Positions 53,430-62,883 of a DNA stretch of 64,000 nucleotides are shown piece after piece. Position numbers and translations under genes: made by a program. The notes under the pieces are model-generated. The model worked only from the letters and a program-made list of their open reading frames with translations, ran no database searches and was not told the DNA's origin. Every line of letters begins with the position of its first letter. The first letter of the stretch is position 1. This DNA is from BP-133 sp040756995 (GTDB lineage: Bacteria > Actinomycetota > Acidimicrobiia > IMCC26256 > BP-133): positions 96,849 to 160,848 of the forward strand of contig JBFLYK010000009.1 in the NCBI GenBank assembly GCA_040756995.1. The letters are read 5' to 3'.

Positions 53430-54076
53430 CGGGCCACCGCCAGCTTGCGTTCCAGGGCGGCGAGGCCGGCGCCGGCCGGGATCGTGATGGCCAGGTAGCC
53501 GAGCACCACACCGGTCAGCACCGGCAGGGCGGCGAAACCCTGGGCGCCGGTCAGCGTGGCACCGACGTTGAACAGCTCACCACCGACGCCGAAGGCCCCG
53601 ACGATGGCCGAGTTCTTCACCATGGCGATCAGCACGCTGCCCACCGGCGGAACGACGCTGCGCAACGCCTGCGGGAGCACCACGTACCGCAGCGACTGAC
53701 CGAAGGTCAGCCCGATCGCCCGGGCCGCCTCGGCCTGGCCGGTGGGAACGGCGTTGATGCCGCTGCGGACCGCCTCGCAGACGAAGGCGGCGGTGTAGAC
53801 GATCAATCCGGCGACGGCGAAGCGGTAGTAGCTCTGGTTCACGCCGACTTCCGGCAGCCCGAAGGCGACGAAGAACAGCACGACGGTCAGCGGGCAGTTG
53901 CGGATCAGGGTGACGTAGCCGGTGCCCGTCCAGCGCAGCGGCGGAATCGGCGACACCCGGAAGGCGGCCAGCAGCGTTCCGAGCACCAGCGCTCCGCTGC
54001 CCGCCCACAGGCAGATGCCGAGCGTCTTGAGGAAGCCGTGCCAGTAGAGGTCGAAGTGGTCGACGACGACCCGCAT
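53426..54076 (-). CDS. Polar amino acid ABC transporter permease
   Basis: This 216-residue permease has TLIRNCPLTVVLFFVAFGLPE and the EAA loop GQAEAARAIGLTFGQSLRYV. It is shorter than its partner, as GluC is relative to GluD. It lies 16 bases after the binding-protein gene, in the same leftward operon. Confidence 0.92.
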   Translation of the reverse strand: MRVVVDHFDLYWHGFLKTLGICLWAGSGALVLGTLLAAFRVSPIPPLRWTGTGYVTLIRNCPLTVVLFFVAFGLPEVGVNQSYYRFAVAGLIVYTAAFVCEAVRSGINAVPTGQAEAARAIGLTFGQSLRYVVLPQALRSVVPPVGSVLIAMVKNSAIVGAFGVGGELFNVGATLTGAQGFAALPVLTGVVLGYLAITIPAGAGLAALERKLAVAR

Positions 54077-54092
54077 CCGGCCGGCTCGGACG

Positions 54093-54962
54093 TCAGCTGC
54101 AGGTATCGGCCGGCGGCAGCGGCGGAACGGCGCCGGCCACCTTGCCGGCCGTCTTGTCCCAGGCCGCCTGGTAGCGCCCGTCGGCCACCGCCTTCTGCAG
54201 CGTCTCGTTGATGAACTGGCAGAACTTCACGTCGCCCTTCTTGATGCCGATGCCGTAGGGCTCGGACGTGAACGGCTTGCCGACCAGCTTGTAGGCGCCG
54301 TTGCTCTTGTCGATGAGCCCGAGGAGGATGACGTTGTCGGTGGTCACGACCTGGACCTGGTTGGTGCGCAGGGCGTCGTCGCACTTCGAGTACACATCGA
54401 AGAGGACGAGCTGCGCCGGGTCGATGTAGGACTTGATCTTCTCGGCCGGTGTCGACCCCGAAACCGAGCACACCTTGGCCTTCGACGCCCTCAGCGATTC
54501 AGGCCCGGTGATCGTGGTGTTCTCCTTCTTCACCATCAGGTCCTGACCGGCCACGTAGTAGGGCCCGGCGAACGACACCCGCTCCTTGCGGGTGGCGTTG
54601 ATGGTGTAGGTGGCGACGACCATGTCGACCGCCCCCTGCTGGATCTTCTCCTCCCGCACGCCCGACGGCGTCTCGGTCCAGGTGATCTTGTCCTCGGGGA
54701 TGCCGAGCTCGCCGACGATGATCTTGGCGATCTCGACGTCGAAGCCCTCCGGTTGACCCGACAGGCCCTTCAGCCCGAAGAGCGGCTGGTCGAACTTCGT
54801 CCCGACCGTGATCCGCTGCGCCTGGTTGAGCGCGGCCATGGTCGTGCCCGCCTCGAGGTTGCCTCCCTGGGACCTGGTCTCGGGTTCGTTGTCATCGCCG
54901 CAGGCGGGAAGCGCCAGCACCATCGCCGCCAAGAGGAAGACCTGAAGCCGCCTGACTCGCAT
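54093..54962 (-). CDS. Amino acid ABC transporter substrate-binding lipoprotein
   Basis: This 289-residue binding protein has a lipoprotein signal ending LALPAC (cysteine at residue 21) and a type II periplasmic-binding fold (ITVGTKFDQPLFGLKG, GFDVEIAKIIVGELG, GVREEKIQQGAVDMVVATYT). It resembles GluB-type glutamate/glutamine-binding proteins. Two or more extra cysteines (VCSVSG, SKCDDAL) could form disulfides. The ligand is probably an acidic or amide amino acid, but this is not proven. Confidence 0.9.
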   Translation of the reverse strand: MRVRRLQVFLLAAMVLALPACGDDNEPETRSQGGNLEAGTTMAALNQAQRITVGTKFDQPLFGLKGLSGQPEGFDVEIAKIIVGELGIPEDKITWTETPSGVREEKIQQGAVDMVVATYTINATRKERVSFAGPYYVAGQDLMVKKENTTITGPESLRASKAKVCSVSGSTPAEKIKSYIDPAQLVLFDVYSKCDDALRTNQVQVVTTDNVILLGLIDKSNGAYKLVGKPFTSEPYGIGIKKGDVKFCQFINETLQKAVADGRYQAAWDKTAGKVAGAVPPLPPADTCS

Positions 54963-55060
54963 CTCGTGCCTTTCGTCAAGACTCCTGAGCCGGTTCTACC
55001 CCCGAACCCCGCGAATCCTGCGGAATCGAAGAGTATCTGGGGCATCTGTCCGAATTGCGG

Positions 55061-55813
55061 CTAATGGGTGAGGATCTTGGACAGGAAGTCGCGGGCCCGT
55101 TCGCTCTTCGGATTGGCGAAGAACTCCGCCGGAGTGGCCTGCTCGACGAGGCGGCCCTCGTCCATGAACACGACCCGGTTGGCGGAGTGGCGGGCGAAGC
55201 CCATCTCGTGGGTGACGACGACCATCGTCATGCCGTCGTTGGCCAGTTCCTTCATCACGTCGAGGACCTCGTTGATCATCTCCGGGTCGAGCGCCGAGGT
55301 GGGCTCGTCGAAGAGGATCACCTTGGGGTCCATGGCCAGCGCCCGGGCGATGGCCGCCCGCTGCTGTTGACCGCCCGAGAGGTGGGCCGGCAGCTTGTCG
55401 GCCTGGGCGGTGATGCCCACCCGGGCCAGCAGGGCCCGGGCCCGCCGCTCCGCCTCCGCCTTGGGTTGGCGGCGCACCTTGACCGGCCCGAGCATCACGT
55501 TCTCCAGCACGGTCTTGTGGGCGAAGAGGTTGAACGACTGGAACACCATGCCGACGTCGGAGCGCAGCGCCGCCAACGCCTTGCCCTCCTCGGGCAGCGG
55601 CACGCCGTCGAGCAGGATGCGCCCGGAGTCGATGGTCTCGAGGCGGTTGATGACCCGGCACAGCGTCGACTTCCCCGAGCCGGACGGGCCGAGCACCACC
55701 ACCACCTCGCCCCGCTGGATCTCGAGGTCGATGTCGACCAGCACGTGCAGCGACCCGAAGTACTTGTTGACCCGCTCCAGGACGACCAACGGTGCGGTCG
55801 AGGCACTCGCCAT
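55061..55813 (-). CDS. Polar amino acid ABC transporter ATP-binding protein
   Basis: This 250-residue ATPase of the GlnQ/GluA type has Walker A GPSGSGKST, the signature LSGGQQQRAAIARAL, Walker B KVILFDEPTSALDPE and the H-loop VVVTHEMGFAR. It is the first gene of the leftward four-gene importer operon. About 100 bases separate it from the binding-protein gene. Confidence 0.95.
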   Translation of the reverse strand: MASASTAPLVVLERVNKYFGSLHVLVDIDLEIQRGEVVVVLGPSGSGKSTLCRVINRLETIDSGRILLDGVPLPEEGKALAALRSDVGMVFQSFNLFAHKTVLENVMLGPVKVRRQPKAEAERRARALLARVGITAQADKLPAHLSGGQQQRAAIARALAMDPKVILFDEPTSALDPEMINEVLDVMKELANDGMTMVVVTHEMGFARHSANRVVFMDEGRLVEQATPAEFFANPKSERARDFLSKILTH

Positions 55814-55834
55814 CCGCCGAATACTACGGGCCGG

Positions 55835-57067
55835 TCACATCCCGGAGCCCGAGTGCCTCGGGGGAGGCAGGTGAATCTCCCCGGCGTCCGCCGCTTCGAC
55901 CTCTTCGCGGCTTATACCGAGGAGGAACAGGATGGCGTCGAGATAGGGCACCGACAGCGACACCTGGGCCGCCTCCCGGACGACCGGCTTGGCGTTGAAG
56001 GCCACGCCGAGACCGGCCCGGGCCAGCATGTCGAGGTCGTTGGCCCCGTCGCCGATGGCGACGGTCTGGGACAGCGGGACGCCGGCCGCGGCGGCGAACC
56101 GCTCCAGGGCGGCGGCCTTCCCGGCCCGGTCGATGATGGACCCGACGAGGCGGCCGGTGAGATGCCCGTCCTCGACCTCGAGCGTGTTGGCCTCCGAGTA
56201 GTCGAGGCCGAGCTCGGCGACGAGGGCGTCGGTCACCTGCGTGAAACCGCCGGAGACGATGGCGATCTCGTGGTCGAGCCGCTGCAACGTGCGGACCAGG
56301 GTCCGGGCGCCGGGGGTGAGCACCACCGCCTTGCGGACCTCGTCGACCGCCTCGACGGGCAGGCCGGCGAGGAGCTTCACCCGCTGCCGCAGCGACGACT
56401 CGAAGTCGAGTTCGCCCCGCATGGCCGCTTCCGTCACCCGGGCCACCTCGGCGCCCTGGCCGGCCCGCTCGGCCAGCAGCTCGATGACCTCGGCCTGGAT
56501 GAGGGTGGAGTCGACGTCCATCACCACCAGCCGCTTGGCCCGGCGGTGCAGGCCGGCCGGCTGCACGGCGATGTCGAATCCGCCCGTGGCCGCCTCGGCC
56601 ACCAGCTCCCGGCGGAGCCGGGCCGGGTCGCCGGTCCCCGACAGGTCGAGCTCCAGGCTGGTGACGGGGTAGCGCGACAGCCGGGTGATCCGGTCGATGT
56701 TGGCTCCGCAGCCGGCGATGCGGGCGGCCACGGTGGCGACGGCGGCGGGGCGGAGCGGGTGGCCGAGGACGGTGACGTGCAGCCGCCCGCCCACCGGTGG
56801 CGCCTCCTCTTCGCCGGCACCGGCGGCGACCTCGACGTCCATGCCGAGGTGCTCGGCGACCTCGGCGACCTCGGCCCGGACGGCCGCCTCGTCCTCCCCG
56901 TCGCCGACGCTGATGAGCACCCCGAGCACCAGCCGGCCGCGGATGACGACCTGTTCGACGTCGACGACCTCGATGTCGGCCCCGGCCAGGGCACCGAACA
57001 GGGCCGAGGTCACACCGGGCCGGTCCCGTCCGGTGACGGTGACGAGGAGCGTCCGGTCGGTGGCCAT
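55835..57067 (-). CDS. serB: Phosphoserine phosphatase with N-terminal ACT domains
   Basis: This 410-residue enzyme performs the last step of serine synthesis. Two ACT-like regulatory domains fill about residues 5-170 (LLVTVTGRDRPGVTSALF). The HAD domain follows, with DVDST (D184, D186), SGGFTQVTDAL and GDGANDLDML. The long N-terminus matches the actinobacterial SerB2 form, in which the ACT domains bind serine for feedback control. It starts three bases after the CtaA stop. Confidence 0.93.
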   Translation of the reverse strand: MATDRTLLVTVTGRDRPGVTSALFGALAGADIEVVDVEQVVIRGRLVLGVLISVGDGEDEAAVRAEVAEVAEHLGMDVEVAAGAGEEEAPPVGGRLHVTVLGHPLRPAAVATVAARIAGCGANIDRITRLSRYPVTSLELDLSGTGDPARLRRELVAEAATGGFDIAVQPAGLHRRAKRLVVMDVDSTLIQAEVIELLAERAGQGAEVARVTEAAMRGELDFESSLRQRVKLLAGLPVEAVDEVRKAVVLTPGARTLVRTLQRLDHEIAIVSGGFTQVTDALVAELGLDYSEANTLEVEDGHLTGRLVGSIIDRAGKAAALERFAAAAGVPLSQTVAIGDGANDLDMLARAGLGVAFNAKPVVREAAQVSLSVPYLDAILFLLGISREEVEAADAGEIHLPPPRHSGSGM

Positions 57068-57070
57068 CGT

Positions 57071-58027
57071 CTAGTTGACGAGGGCCGGCCGATCCGCCTT
57101 GTCGCCTCTGGGCTGTCCGGTGCCGGCCCCGGCGTCGGCCGGGGCGCCGGCCAGGCTGAGCCGGAAGCGCAGCACGGCGATCCACACGGCCGTGGCGCCG
57201 GCGATGTGGATGGCCACCAGGCCGGCCGGGACGTCGCTGAAGTACTGGATGTAGCCGACCGCGCCCTGGAAGAAGAGCACGGTGAGCAGCACACCGCCCC
57301 GGGCCTGGACGTCGGCCGGCGCCCGGTCCCGGCGGACCCGCCACAACGTGTAGAGCGTCAGAGCGAGGAAGATCCACACCGCCACGGCGTGGATGCGGGC
57401 GACCTCGCGCACCTCGAACGGGAGCCGCTCGATGAGCTCGCCCTCATGGCTGCCGGCGTGGGGGCCGGAACCGGTGACGACCGTGCCGAGGCCGAGCACC
57501 ACGGCCGACCACACGACCAGCCAGGAACCGAGCTGGCGGAGGTCGGGCCGGACCGTCGGGACGAGCACCGACCCGTCCGGCATCCCGGCCCGGTGGTGGA
57601 GGACGACGGCGTTGGCCACCAGCACCATCGACAGCACGAAGTGCCCCATGACTAGCGGCGGGTAGAGGTGGAACAGCACCACGAGGCCGCCGAGGACGAT
57701 CTGGCCGATCACCCCGAGGACCAGGCCGCCGGCCAGCCACATCAGATCCCGCCGGTAGGGCCGGCGGCGCAGGGCGGCCAGCACGGCCACGATCACCATG
57801 ATCGAGACCGCCCCCGTCACGGTGCGGTTGATGAACTCGACGAGGGCGTGGTACTCGAGCGGCGCCACGATCCGCCCCTCGGCGCAGGTGGGCCAGTCGG
57901 GGCAGCCGAGCCCCGACCCGGTGACCCGCACCGCTCCACCCGTCACGACGATGAAGGCCAGGGCGAGCAGGGCGAGGAAGGTGATCCGGCGGTAGCCGGC
58001 CGGTGAGACGGTGAACCGGTTCTGCAT
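57071..58027 (-). CDS. ctaA: Heme A synthase (COX15/CtaA family)
   Basis: This 318-residue membrane protein with about eight helices oxidises the methyl group of heme O for aa3-type cytochrome oxidase. It has TGGAVRVTGSGLGCPDWPTC with the paired cysteines of the first loop, VEFINRTVTG (Asn where some homologues have His), and histidines in MGHFVLS, RIHAVAV and AIHIAGA. I chose the ATG at 58027; an upstream extension to 58159 has no family similarity. Confidence 0.92.
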   Translation of the reverse strand: MQNRFTVSPAGYRRITFLALLALAFIVVTGGAVRVTGSGLGCPDWPTCAEGRIVAPLEYHALVEFINRTVTGAVSIMVIVAVLAALRRRPYRRDLMWLAGGLVLGVIGQIVLGGLVVLFHLYPPLVMGHFVLSMVLVANAVVLHHRAGMPDGSVLVPTVRPDLRQLGSWLVVWSAVVLGLGTVVTGSGPHAGSHEGELIERLPFEVREVARIHAVAVWIFLALTLYTLWRVRRDRAPADVQARGGVLLTVLFFQGAVGYIQYFSDVPAGLVAIHIAGATAVWIAVLRFRLSLAGAPADAGAGTGQPRGDKADRPALVN

Positions 58028-58140
58028 CGCCGCCCAGGTTCGCGTATGGCGGCCGCCGAGGCCGGAACGGGCGGATCGCCCTCCCAAAAGGTGCCTACCT
58101 GCTTGATTCCACCGGGTTCCCACAAAATCTTCATCGGTCC

Positions 58141-58158
58141 TTGACAGCCGCCATGTCA
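58141..58158 (+). promoter_or_regulatory. TTGACA hexamer within a TGACA-N7-TGTCA inverted repeat
   Basis: A perfect -35-like TTGACA (58141-58146) overlaps an inverted repeat TGACA-N7-TGTCA (58142-58158). It lies in the 246-base gap between divergent ctaA and the gene at 58274. No clear -10 hexamer follows at the right distance, so it may be an operator and not a promoter. The rest of the gap shows nothing that I can assign. Confidence 0.3.
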
Positions 58159-58273
58159 CACTCGACTCCGGTGGACGCTCGAGCTGGGGGCCCGGGAACC
58201 GGCAGGGCCGTCCGTTCGTCCAACCGGCGGAGAGTCTGCGGCGGGCCGGCTCCGGCTGAAAGGGTCAACCTGC

Positions 58274-60685
58274 GTGGATCGGCGTCGTAGGGCAGGGCGG
58301 ATCGGGCTGAGCGCTCTGCTCCTGTTGGTACTGGGAGGATTCGTGGCGCCGCTGGTCCCGGCGGCCGGGGCGGAGAGCCGGCTCGACGTCACGGCCGGCT
58401 ATGCCGGCTTCCATGTGCCCCGGCGGGCCCTACCGGTCCAGGTCACCGTCACCGCCGAACGGCTGGTGAAGGGTGAGCTGGTCGTCAAGGAGAGCGGCAC
58501 CAAGCGGGAAGCCACGCTGCCGGTGGAGGTGGCCGGCGGGAGCGTGAAGCGCTTCACCGTCGTCCTGCCCGGCGGCGTGACGGCGTCGAACGGAGCGGTC
58601 GACGTGGAACTGCGGGCCGGCGGCCGGGCCCTGGGGCGCGGTCGGGCCGACGTCAAGGCGGCCGACGACGCCGAGCTGGTCGGTCTCGGGCCGCAGCTGG
58701 TCGAAGGCCGCAGCCTGCCGGGCCCGGCGGCCCTGGCGGTCGATGCGGGGGTGGCCCGTTTCGCCGCCCTCGACGCCGGGCTGCTGGCCCAGGCGCCGGC
58801 TTCGCTGGACGGCCTGTCGGCGGTGGCGCTCGCCCCCGGTGAGCTCGGCGCGCTGGCGCCCGGCGTCCGGGCCGGGCTGCTGCGGTGGGTCGGCGGCGGC
58901 GGGCACCTGCTGATCGACGAGCCGCCCGGGACGGCCCTCGACGGGCTGCCGGCCGAGTGGCAACCGGCGCCGGCCTTTGGCCGGGTGGCGGCGGGGCTCG
59001 GCGAGGTCCGCCTCACCGGCGACGCCATGACCGCCGGCCGCTGGGCCGGGCTGATCGAACCGAGTTCCGTCGCCCGCAACGACTCCGGCGGGTTCTTCTC
59101 CCCCGAGAGCGTCGCCGACAGCCTGGCCCGCGACGCCGGCTTGCGCCTGCCGCGCCTGCCGTGGCTGCTCGGCTTCCTCGGCGTCTACATCGCCGTCGTC
59201 GGCCCGGTGACGGGGCTCGTGCTCCGCTGGCGGCGCCGTCCTGATCTGGCCTGGGTCGTCGTGCCCGGCCTGGCGGTGGTGTTCACGGTGCTGGCCTATG
59301 TGGCCGGCAACCAGCTGCGGCCCGGCGCCGGCCTGGCCCACGGCAGCATCGTGGAGACCGGCACGTCGGGCCCGGTGGCCACGAGCTGGGTGGCGCTCAC
59401 CCGGCGCACGGCCGGGACGGCCCACGTCGACCTTCCGCAGGGCTGGGGAGTCGAAGGGACCGTGGCGCTCAACTCGCAGTTCGGGCGGTGCTTCGGGGAC
59501 GGCTGCCCCGGCAACGCCGACCTCGAAGCGCCGTCGGTCGGGGCCGGGGAGGCCGGGCCCGAGGTGCGCCTGCCGTTGTCGTCGGGCGAGTTCGGGGTGT
59601 TCAAGGCGTCGGGGCCGGTGTCGCTGCCCGGCCGGCTGGAGGTCAGCGCCTCGTCGGCCGGCGACGGCGTGGCCAACGGCACCGTCCGCAACGGGTTGCC
59701 CTTCGCCGTCGATCGGGTGGTCGTGTTCGTCGGCTCGTACCGGGCCCGGGTCGGCCGGCTGGCCCCCGGTGAGCAGCGGTCGTGGTCGGTGGGTCCCGGC
59801 GACCGGATGTCCGACCCGAGCGGATCGGAAGCGTGGATGTCGGAGATGGGCTTCCGGCCGGACGGGCTGGTGAACTTCTCGCTCTGGCAGTCGGCGATGG
59901 GCGACCTCGGGCAGGACGGTGACCCGTCGGGCCAGGCGATGGCCGTCGGCTGGACCCGCGACTGGAAGCCGACCGTCACGGTGGACGGCAACGAGCGCCA
60001 AGCCCCCGGCCGCACCGCCATCGTCGGACGGGCGCCGGTGGCGCCGACGGGAGGGCGGGTCACCGATCTGGTCGTCGCCGCCGACGTCGTGCGAGGGCCG
60101 TCGCTCAATCCCTTCCGGGGTCGGTGGGCCGGGAACAACCCCGGCCAGGCGTCGGTCGTGAAGCTGACGCTGCCGCCGGGGCGGGCCGACCGGCGGCTGG
60201 TCCTGCAGACATCGCTCACCCTGACGGACGTGGCCGTCTGGCACAACGGCGCCTGGCGCCACCTCGACGTTCCCTTCGGCATCAACGGCATGGACGCCCT
60301 CCTGCGCAAGCGGGCCATCGCCATCGGCGGCGGCGGCGTGGTGTTCGACGCCGTTCCGCCACCGACGACCACCACGGCGCCGGCGCCTCCACCAGCTCAA
60401 ATGTTCACGACCACCACGGCGCCGGCGCCGTCTCCTCCGGGGCAGATGCCGGCGACCACCATGCCGCCCGTTCCCACCATTCCCGCCCCGGCCGGTGCGC
60501 GGACGCTGCCGGCGCCACCGATCGCCGTACCGGGCGGCGGACTCGTGGCGCCGGGCGCCACCGTCGAGGTCCCCCTCCCGGCCGGGATCGGCACCGATGG
60601 CGTGATCTTCCTCCGCCTCGTGGTCGACCCGAGCTCCGGCGTGGCGCCCGATGCCGTGCTGAGCCTGCGGGAGGTGGGCAAGTGA
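58274..60685 (+). CDS. Large membrane-anchored secreted protein of unknown function
   Basis: This 803-residue protein has a signal peptide (residues 1 to about 33, ending AAGAES) and an extracytoplasmic beta-rich domain. Two adjacent membrane helices follow (about 295-318 and 325-347), then a second extracytoplasmic domain. A Pro/Thr-rich linker lies near 695-745, followed by a short final domain. The GTG at 58274 is the only start near the signal. It overlaps the ABC ATPase start by four bases (GTGA). I do not recognise the family. It resembles transporter-associated proteins that sit beside ABC-2 exporters, and its function is unknown. Confidence 0.75.
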   Translation: MDRRRRAGRIGLSALLLLVLGGFVAPLVPAAGAESRLDVTAGYAGFHVPRRALPVQVTVTAERLVKGELVVKESGTKREATLPVEVAGGSVKRFTVVLPGGVTASNGAVDVELRAGGRALGRGRADVKAADDAELVGLGPQLVEGRSLPGPAALAVDAGVARFAALDAGLLAQAPASLDGLSAVALAPGELGALAPGVRAGLLRWVGGGGHLLIDEPPGTALDGLPAEWQPAPAFGRVAAGLGEVRLTGDAMTAGRWAGLIEPSSVARNDSGGFFSPESVADSLARDAGLRLPRLPWLLGFLGVYIAVVGPVTGLVLRWRRRPDLAWVVVPGLAVVFTVLAYVAGNQLRPGAGLAHGSIVETGTSGPVATSWVALTRRTAGTAHVDLPQGWGVEGTVALNSQFGRCFGDGCPGNADLEAPSVGAGEAGPEVRLPLSSGEFGVFKASGPVSLPGRLEVSASSAGDGVANGTVRNGLPFAVDRVVVFVGSYRARVGRLAPGEQRSWSVGPGDRMSDPSGSEAWMSEMGFRPDGLVNFSLWQSAMGDLGQDGDPSGQAMAVGWTRDWKPTVTVDGNERQAPGRTAIVGRAPVAPTGGRVTDLVVAADVVRGPSLNPFRGRWAGNNPGQASVVKLTLPPGRADRRLVLQTSLTLTDVAVWHNGAWRHLDVPFGINGMDALLRKRAIAIGGGGVVFDAVPPPTTTTAPAPPPAQMFTTTTAPAPSPPGQMPATTMPPVPTIPAPAGARTLPAPPIAVPGGGLVAPGATVEVPLPAGIGTDGVIFLRLVVDPSSGVAPDAVLSLREVGK
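60365..60429 (+). repeat. Two copies of a 23-base direct repeat, period 42
   Basis: Identical 23-base units at 60365-60387 and 60407-60429 both encode the linker segment TTTTAPAP. They are part of the Pro/Thr-rich linker of the large secreted protein and probably arose by local duplication. Confidence 0.8.
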
Positions 60686-61644
60686 CCGTGACGGCCGACA
60701 ACCTCGAGGCGCTCGCCCCCGCCGGGCCGCCGCCGGCCGTGCCGGCGGTGCGGGCCCGGGGGCTGACGAAGCGCTTCGGTGATCTCTTCGCCGTGAACCA
60801 TCTCGACCTCGACGTCCCCCGGGGTTCGGTGTTCGGTCTGATCGGGCCCAACGGCGCCGGCAAGACGACGACGTTCTCGATCCTGGCCTCGTTGCTGGCG
60901 CCCACCGACGGCGAAGTGGAGGTCGGCGGGGTCGACCCCGTGCGGGATCCCCGGGGTGTGCGGCGGATCGTCGGCTACATGCCCGACGTGATGGGCGTCT
61001 ACGACGGCCTGCGGGTCTCCGAGTACCTCGAGTTCTTCGCCGCCGCCTACCACGTCCCCCGCAACCGGTGGCCGGCGCTGGTCGACGGCCTGCTCGAGCT
61101 GGTCGACCTCTCCGACAAGCGCCACGCCATGGTCGACTCGCTGTCGCGGGGCATGAAGCAGCGGCTGAGCCTGGCCCGGGCGCTGGTCCACGACCCCGAG
61201 ATCCTGATTCTCGACGAGCCGGCCAGCGGCCTCGACCCCCGGGCCCGCATCGACCTGCGAGGGCTGCTCGGGGAGCTGGCGGTCATGGGCAAGACCGTGA
61301 TCATCAGCTCGCACATCCTGGCCGAGCTGGAGGAGATGTGCTCCCACGTCGCCATCCTCGACGGCGGGCGGGTGCTGGCCCAGGGCGCGCCGCGCGACAT
61401 CGGCGCCGAGCTGGCCGGCCACCGGACGGTGCTCGTCCGTCTGGCCGGGGGTGAGGTGCGCCGCCACCAGGTGGCCGACGAGGCGGAGCAGGCGGCGCTC
61501 GTCCGGCGGCTGGTCGTCGACGAAGGGCTGGCGGTCGTGGAGGTGACCGGCGACGGCGGCGGCCTGGAGGACCTGTTCCTCCGGGTGACCGGAGCGGCGG
61601 CACCGGTCGATACGGCCATCGTTGGCGAGGAGGTGGCGGAGTGA
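60682..61644 (+). CDS. ABC transporter ATP-binding protein
   Basis: This 320-residue ATPase has Walker A GPNGAGKTT, the signature LSRGMKQRLSLARAL and Walker B EILILDEPASGLDPR, with a C-terminal extension like those of ABC-2 and Gld-type exporters. The GTG at 60682 overlaps the upstream stop, and the permease start overlaps its own stop, so the three genes are coupled. The cargo is unknown. Confidence 0.92.
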   Translation: MTVTADNLEALAPAGPPPAVPAVRARGLTKRFGDLFAVNHLDLDVPRGSVFGLIGPNGAGKTTTFSILASLLAPTDGEVEVGGVDPVRDPRGVRRIVGYMPDVMGVYDGLRVSEYLEFFAAAYHVPRNRWPALVDGLLELVDLSDKRHAMVDSLSRGMKQRLSLARALVHDPEILILDEPASGLDPRARIDLRGLLGELAVMGKTVIISSHILAELEEMCSHVAILDGGRVLAQGAPRDIGAELAGHRTVLVRLAGGEVRRHQVADEAEQAALVRRLVVDEGLAVVEVTGDGGGLEDLFLRVTGAAAPVDTAIVGEEVAE

Positions 61645-62717
61645 GGATTCCCCGGTGGGGCCGCCCCCTCAATCCTGTCCTCGCCCGGGAGCTGAAGGAG
61701 CGCATGCGGCGGAAGCGCTCCGGGTTCGTGCTCACCGTCTACCTGGTGCTGCTGTCGGGCGCCCTGTGGCTGCTCTATCTCGGCGCCTCGGCCGCCGGAG
61801 CGGACGGGCCCGGCGTCCTGCGGTTGGCGTCGCTGGGCCGGGCCGCCTTCCAGACGCTGCTGTTCGCCATGCTGATTCTCGTCTGCTTCATCGTTCCGGG
61901 CCTGGCCGCCGGTGGCGTGGCCGGGGAACGGGAACGCCAGACGCTGGTGCCGCTGCAGGTGACGCTGCTGCGGCCGAGCTCGATCCTGTTCGGGAAGCTG
62001 GCCGCCTCCCTGGCCTTCGTGGTCTTCCTCGTGGTCGCCGCCCTGCCGCTGATCGGCGTGTCGTTCCTCCTCGGCGGCGTGGAACCCGGCGAGGTCGTGC
62101 GGGGTGTCGGCATGGTGCTGGCCGTGGCCACCACCGTGGCCGCCCTCGCTTTGACCTGTTCGACGCTGATGCGCCGGGTGCAAGGCGCCACGGTGCTGTC
62201 CTACGCCCTGGTGGCCTTCCTCATCGGCGGCACGTTCATCGCCTTCGGCGCCGAGATGCTCGTCGACCGGAAGGGCCCGCGGGGCCGGTCGCAGCTGATC
62301 CTGGCCCTCAACCCCTTGGTGGCCACCGCTGACGTGGTGAGCCGGGTCCCCGACAGCGACTCCCGCGTGCCGTCGCCGTTCACACCGCTGCAGTCGTTGA
62401 TCGACGAACGCAAGAAGCCGAAGGACGACCTGGTCAACAGCATGGTCGGCAACGCCTGGGCCGTGACGGTCGAGTCCGGCGTGGCGGGGGTGGCCAACTT
62501 CGGCGACGGCGGCTTCGTGATGAAGCCCGGTCCCGACGGCATCCCCCTCCCGGTCGACGGCAACCTCGCCGTCGCCCAGGCCGCCAAGTTCCGCCCACCG
62601 TTCCTGAACCGGATCCCCATGTGGGCCCTGGCCCTGGCCGGCTACACGCTCCTGTCCCTGGGCGGCCTGGCCCTGGCCGCCCGCAAGCTCGCCACCCCCG
62701 CGGCAGGCGAACGGTGA
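61641..62717 (+). CDS. ABC-2 type transporter permease
   Basis: This 358-residue membrane protein has about six helices and the ABC-2 motif GLAAGGVAGERERQTLVPLQVTLLRP (read in parts). A long soluble loop of about 90 residues precedes the last helix. It overlaps the ATPase by four bases. It should form the membrane part of the exporter with that ATPase. Confidence 0.87.
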   Translation: MRIPRWGRPLNPVLARELKERMRRKRSGFVLTVYLVLLSGALWLLYLGASAAGADGPGVLRLASLGRAAFQTLLFAMLILVCFIVPGLAAGGVAGERERQTLVPLQVTLLRPSSILFGKLAASLAFVVFLVVAALPLIGVSFLLGGVEPGEVVRGVGMVLAVATTVAALALTCSTLMRRVQGATVLSYALVAFLIGGTFIAFGAEMLVDRKGPRGRSQLILALNPLVATADVVSRVPDSDSRVPSPFTPLQSLIDERKKPKDDLVNSMVGNAWAVTVESGVAGVANFGDGGFVMKPGPDGIPLPVDGNLAVAQAAKFRPPFLNRIPMWALALAGYTLLSLGGLALAARKLATPAAGER

Positions 62718-62773
62718 ACGTCTTCCGCCACTCCCGCCCGCCTCGTCGGTGCCTGAGCACGAGCCGCGCCGTG

Positions 62774-62834
62774 CCGGATCGCGACGGGTCGCGATCCGGG
62801 CCCTATAGGGGCCTTGAGCGCGACCGGTCGCGCT
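62774..62834. repeat. Nested palindromic element (three palindromes in 61 bases)
   Basis: CCGGATCGCGAC and its complement flank GG at 62774-62799. CCCTATAGGG is a perfect palindrome at 62801-62810. An 18-base perfect palindrome (AGCGCGACCGGTCGCGCT) occupies 62817-62834. The outer two also pair with each other across the central one with a few mismatches, so the whole can fold as one long hairpin or as separate ones. It fills the gap between the permease and the last gene. Confidence 0.8.
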
Positions 62835-62883
62835 GGCGACAGGGCTTCGTCCCCGGCCTCGCCGCCCGATCGGCTGGTCAGCG

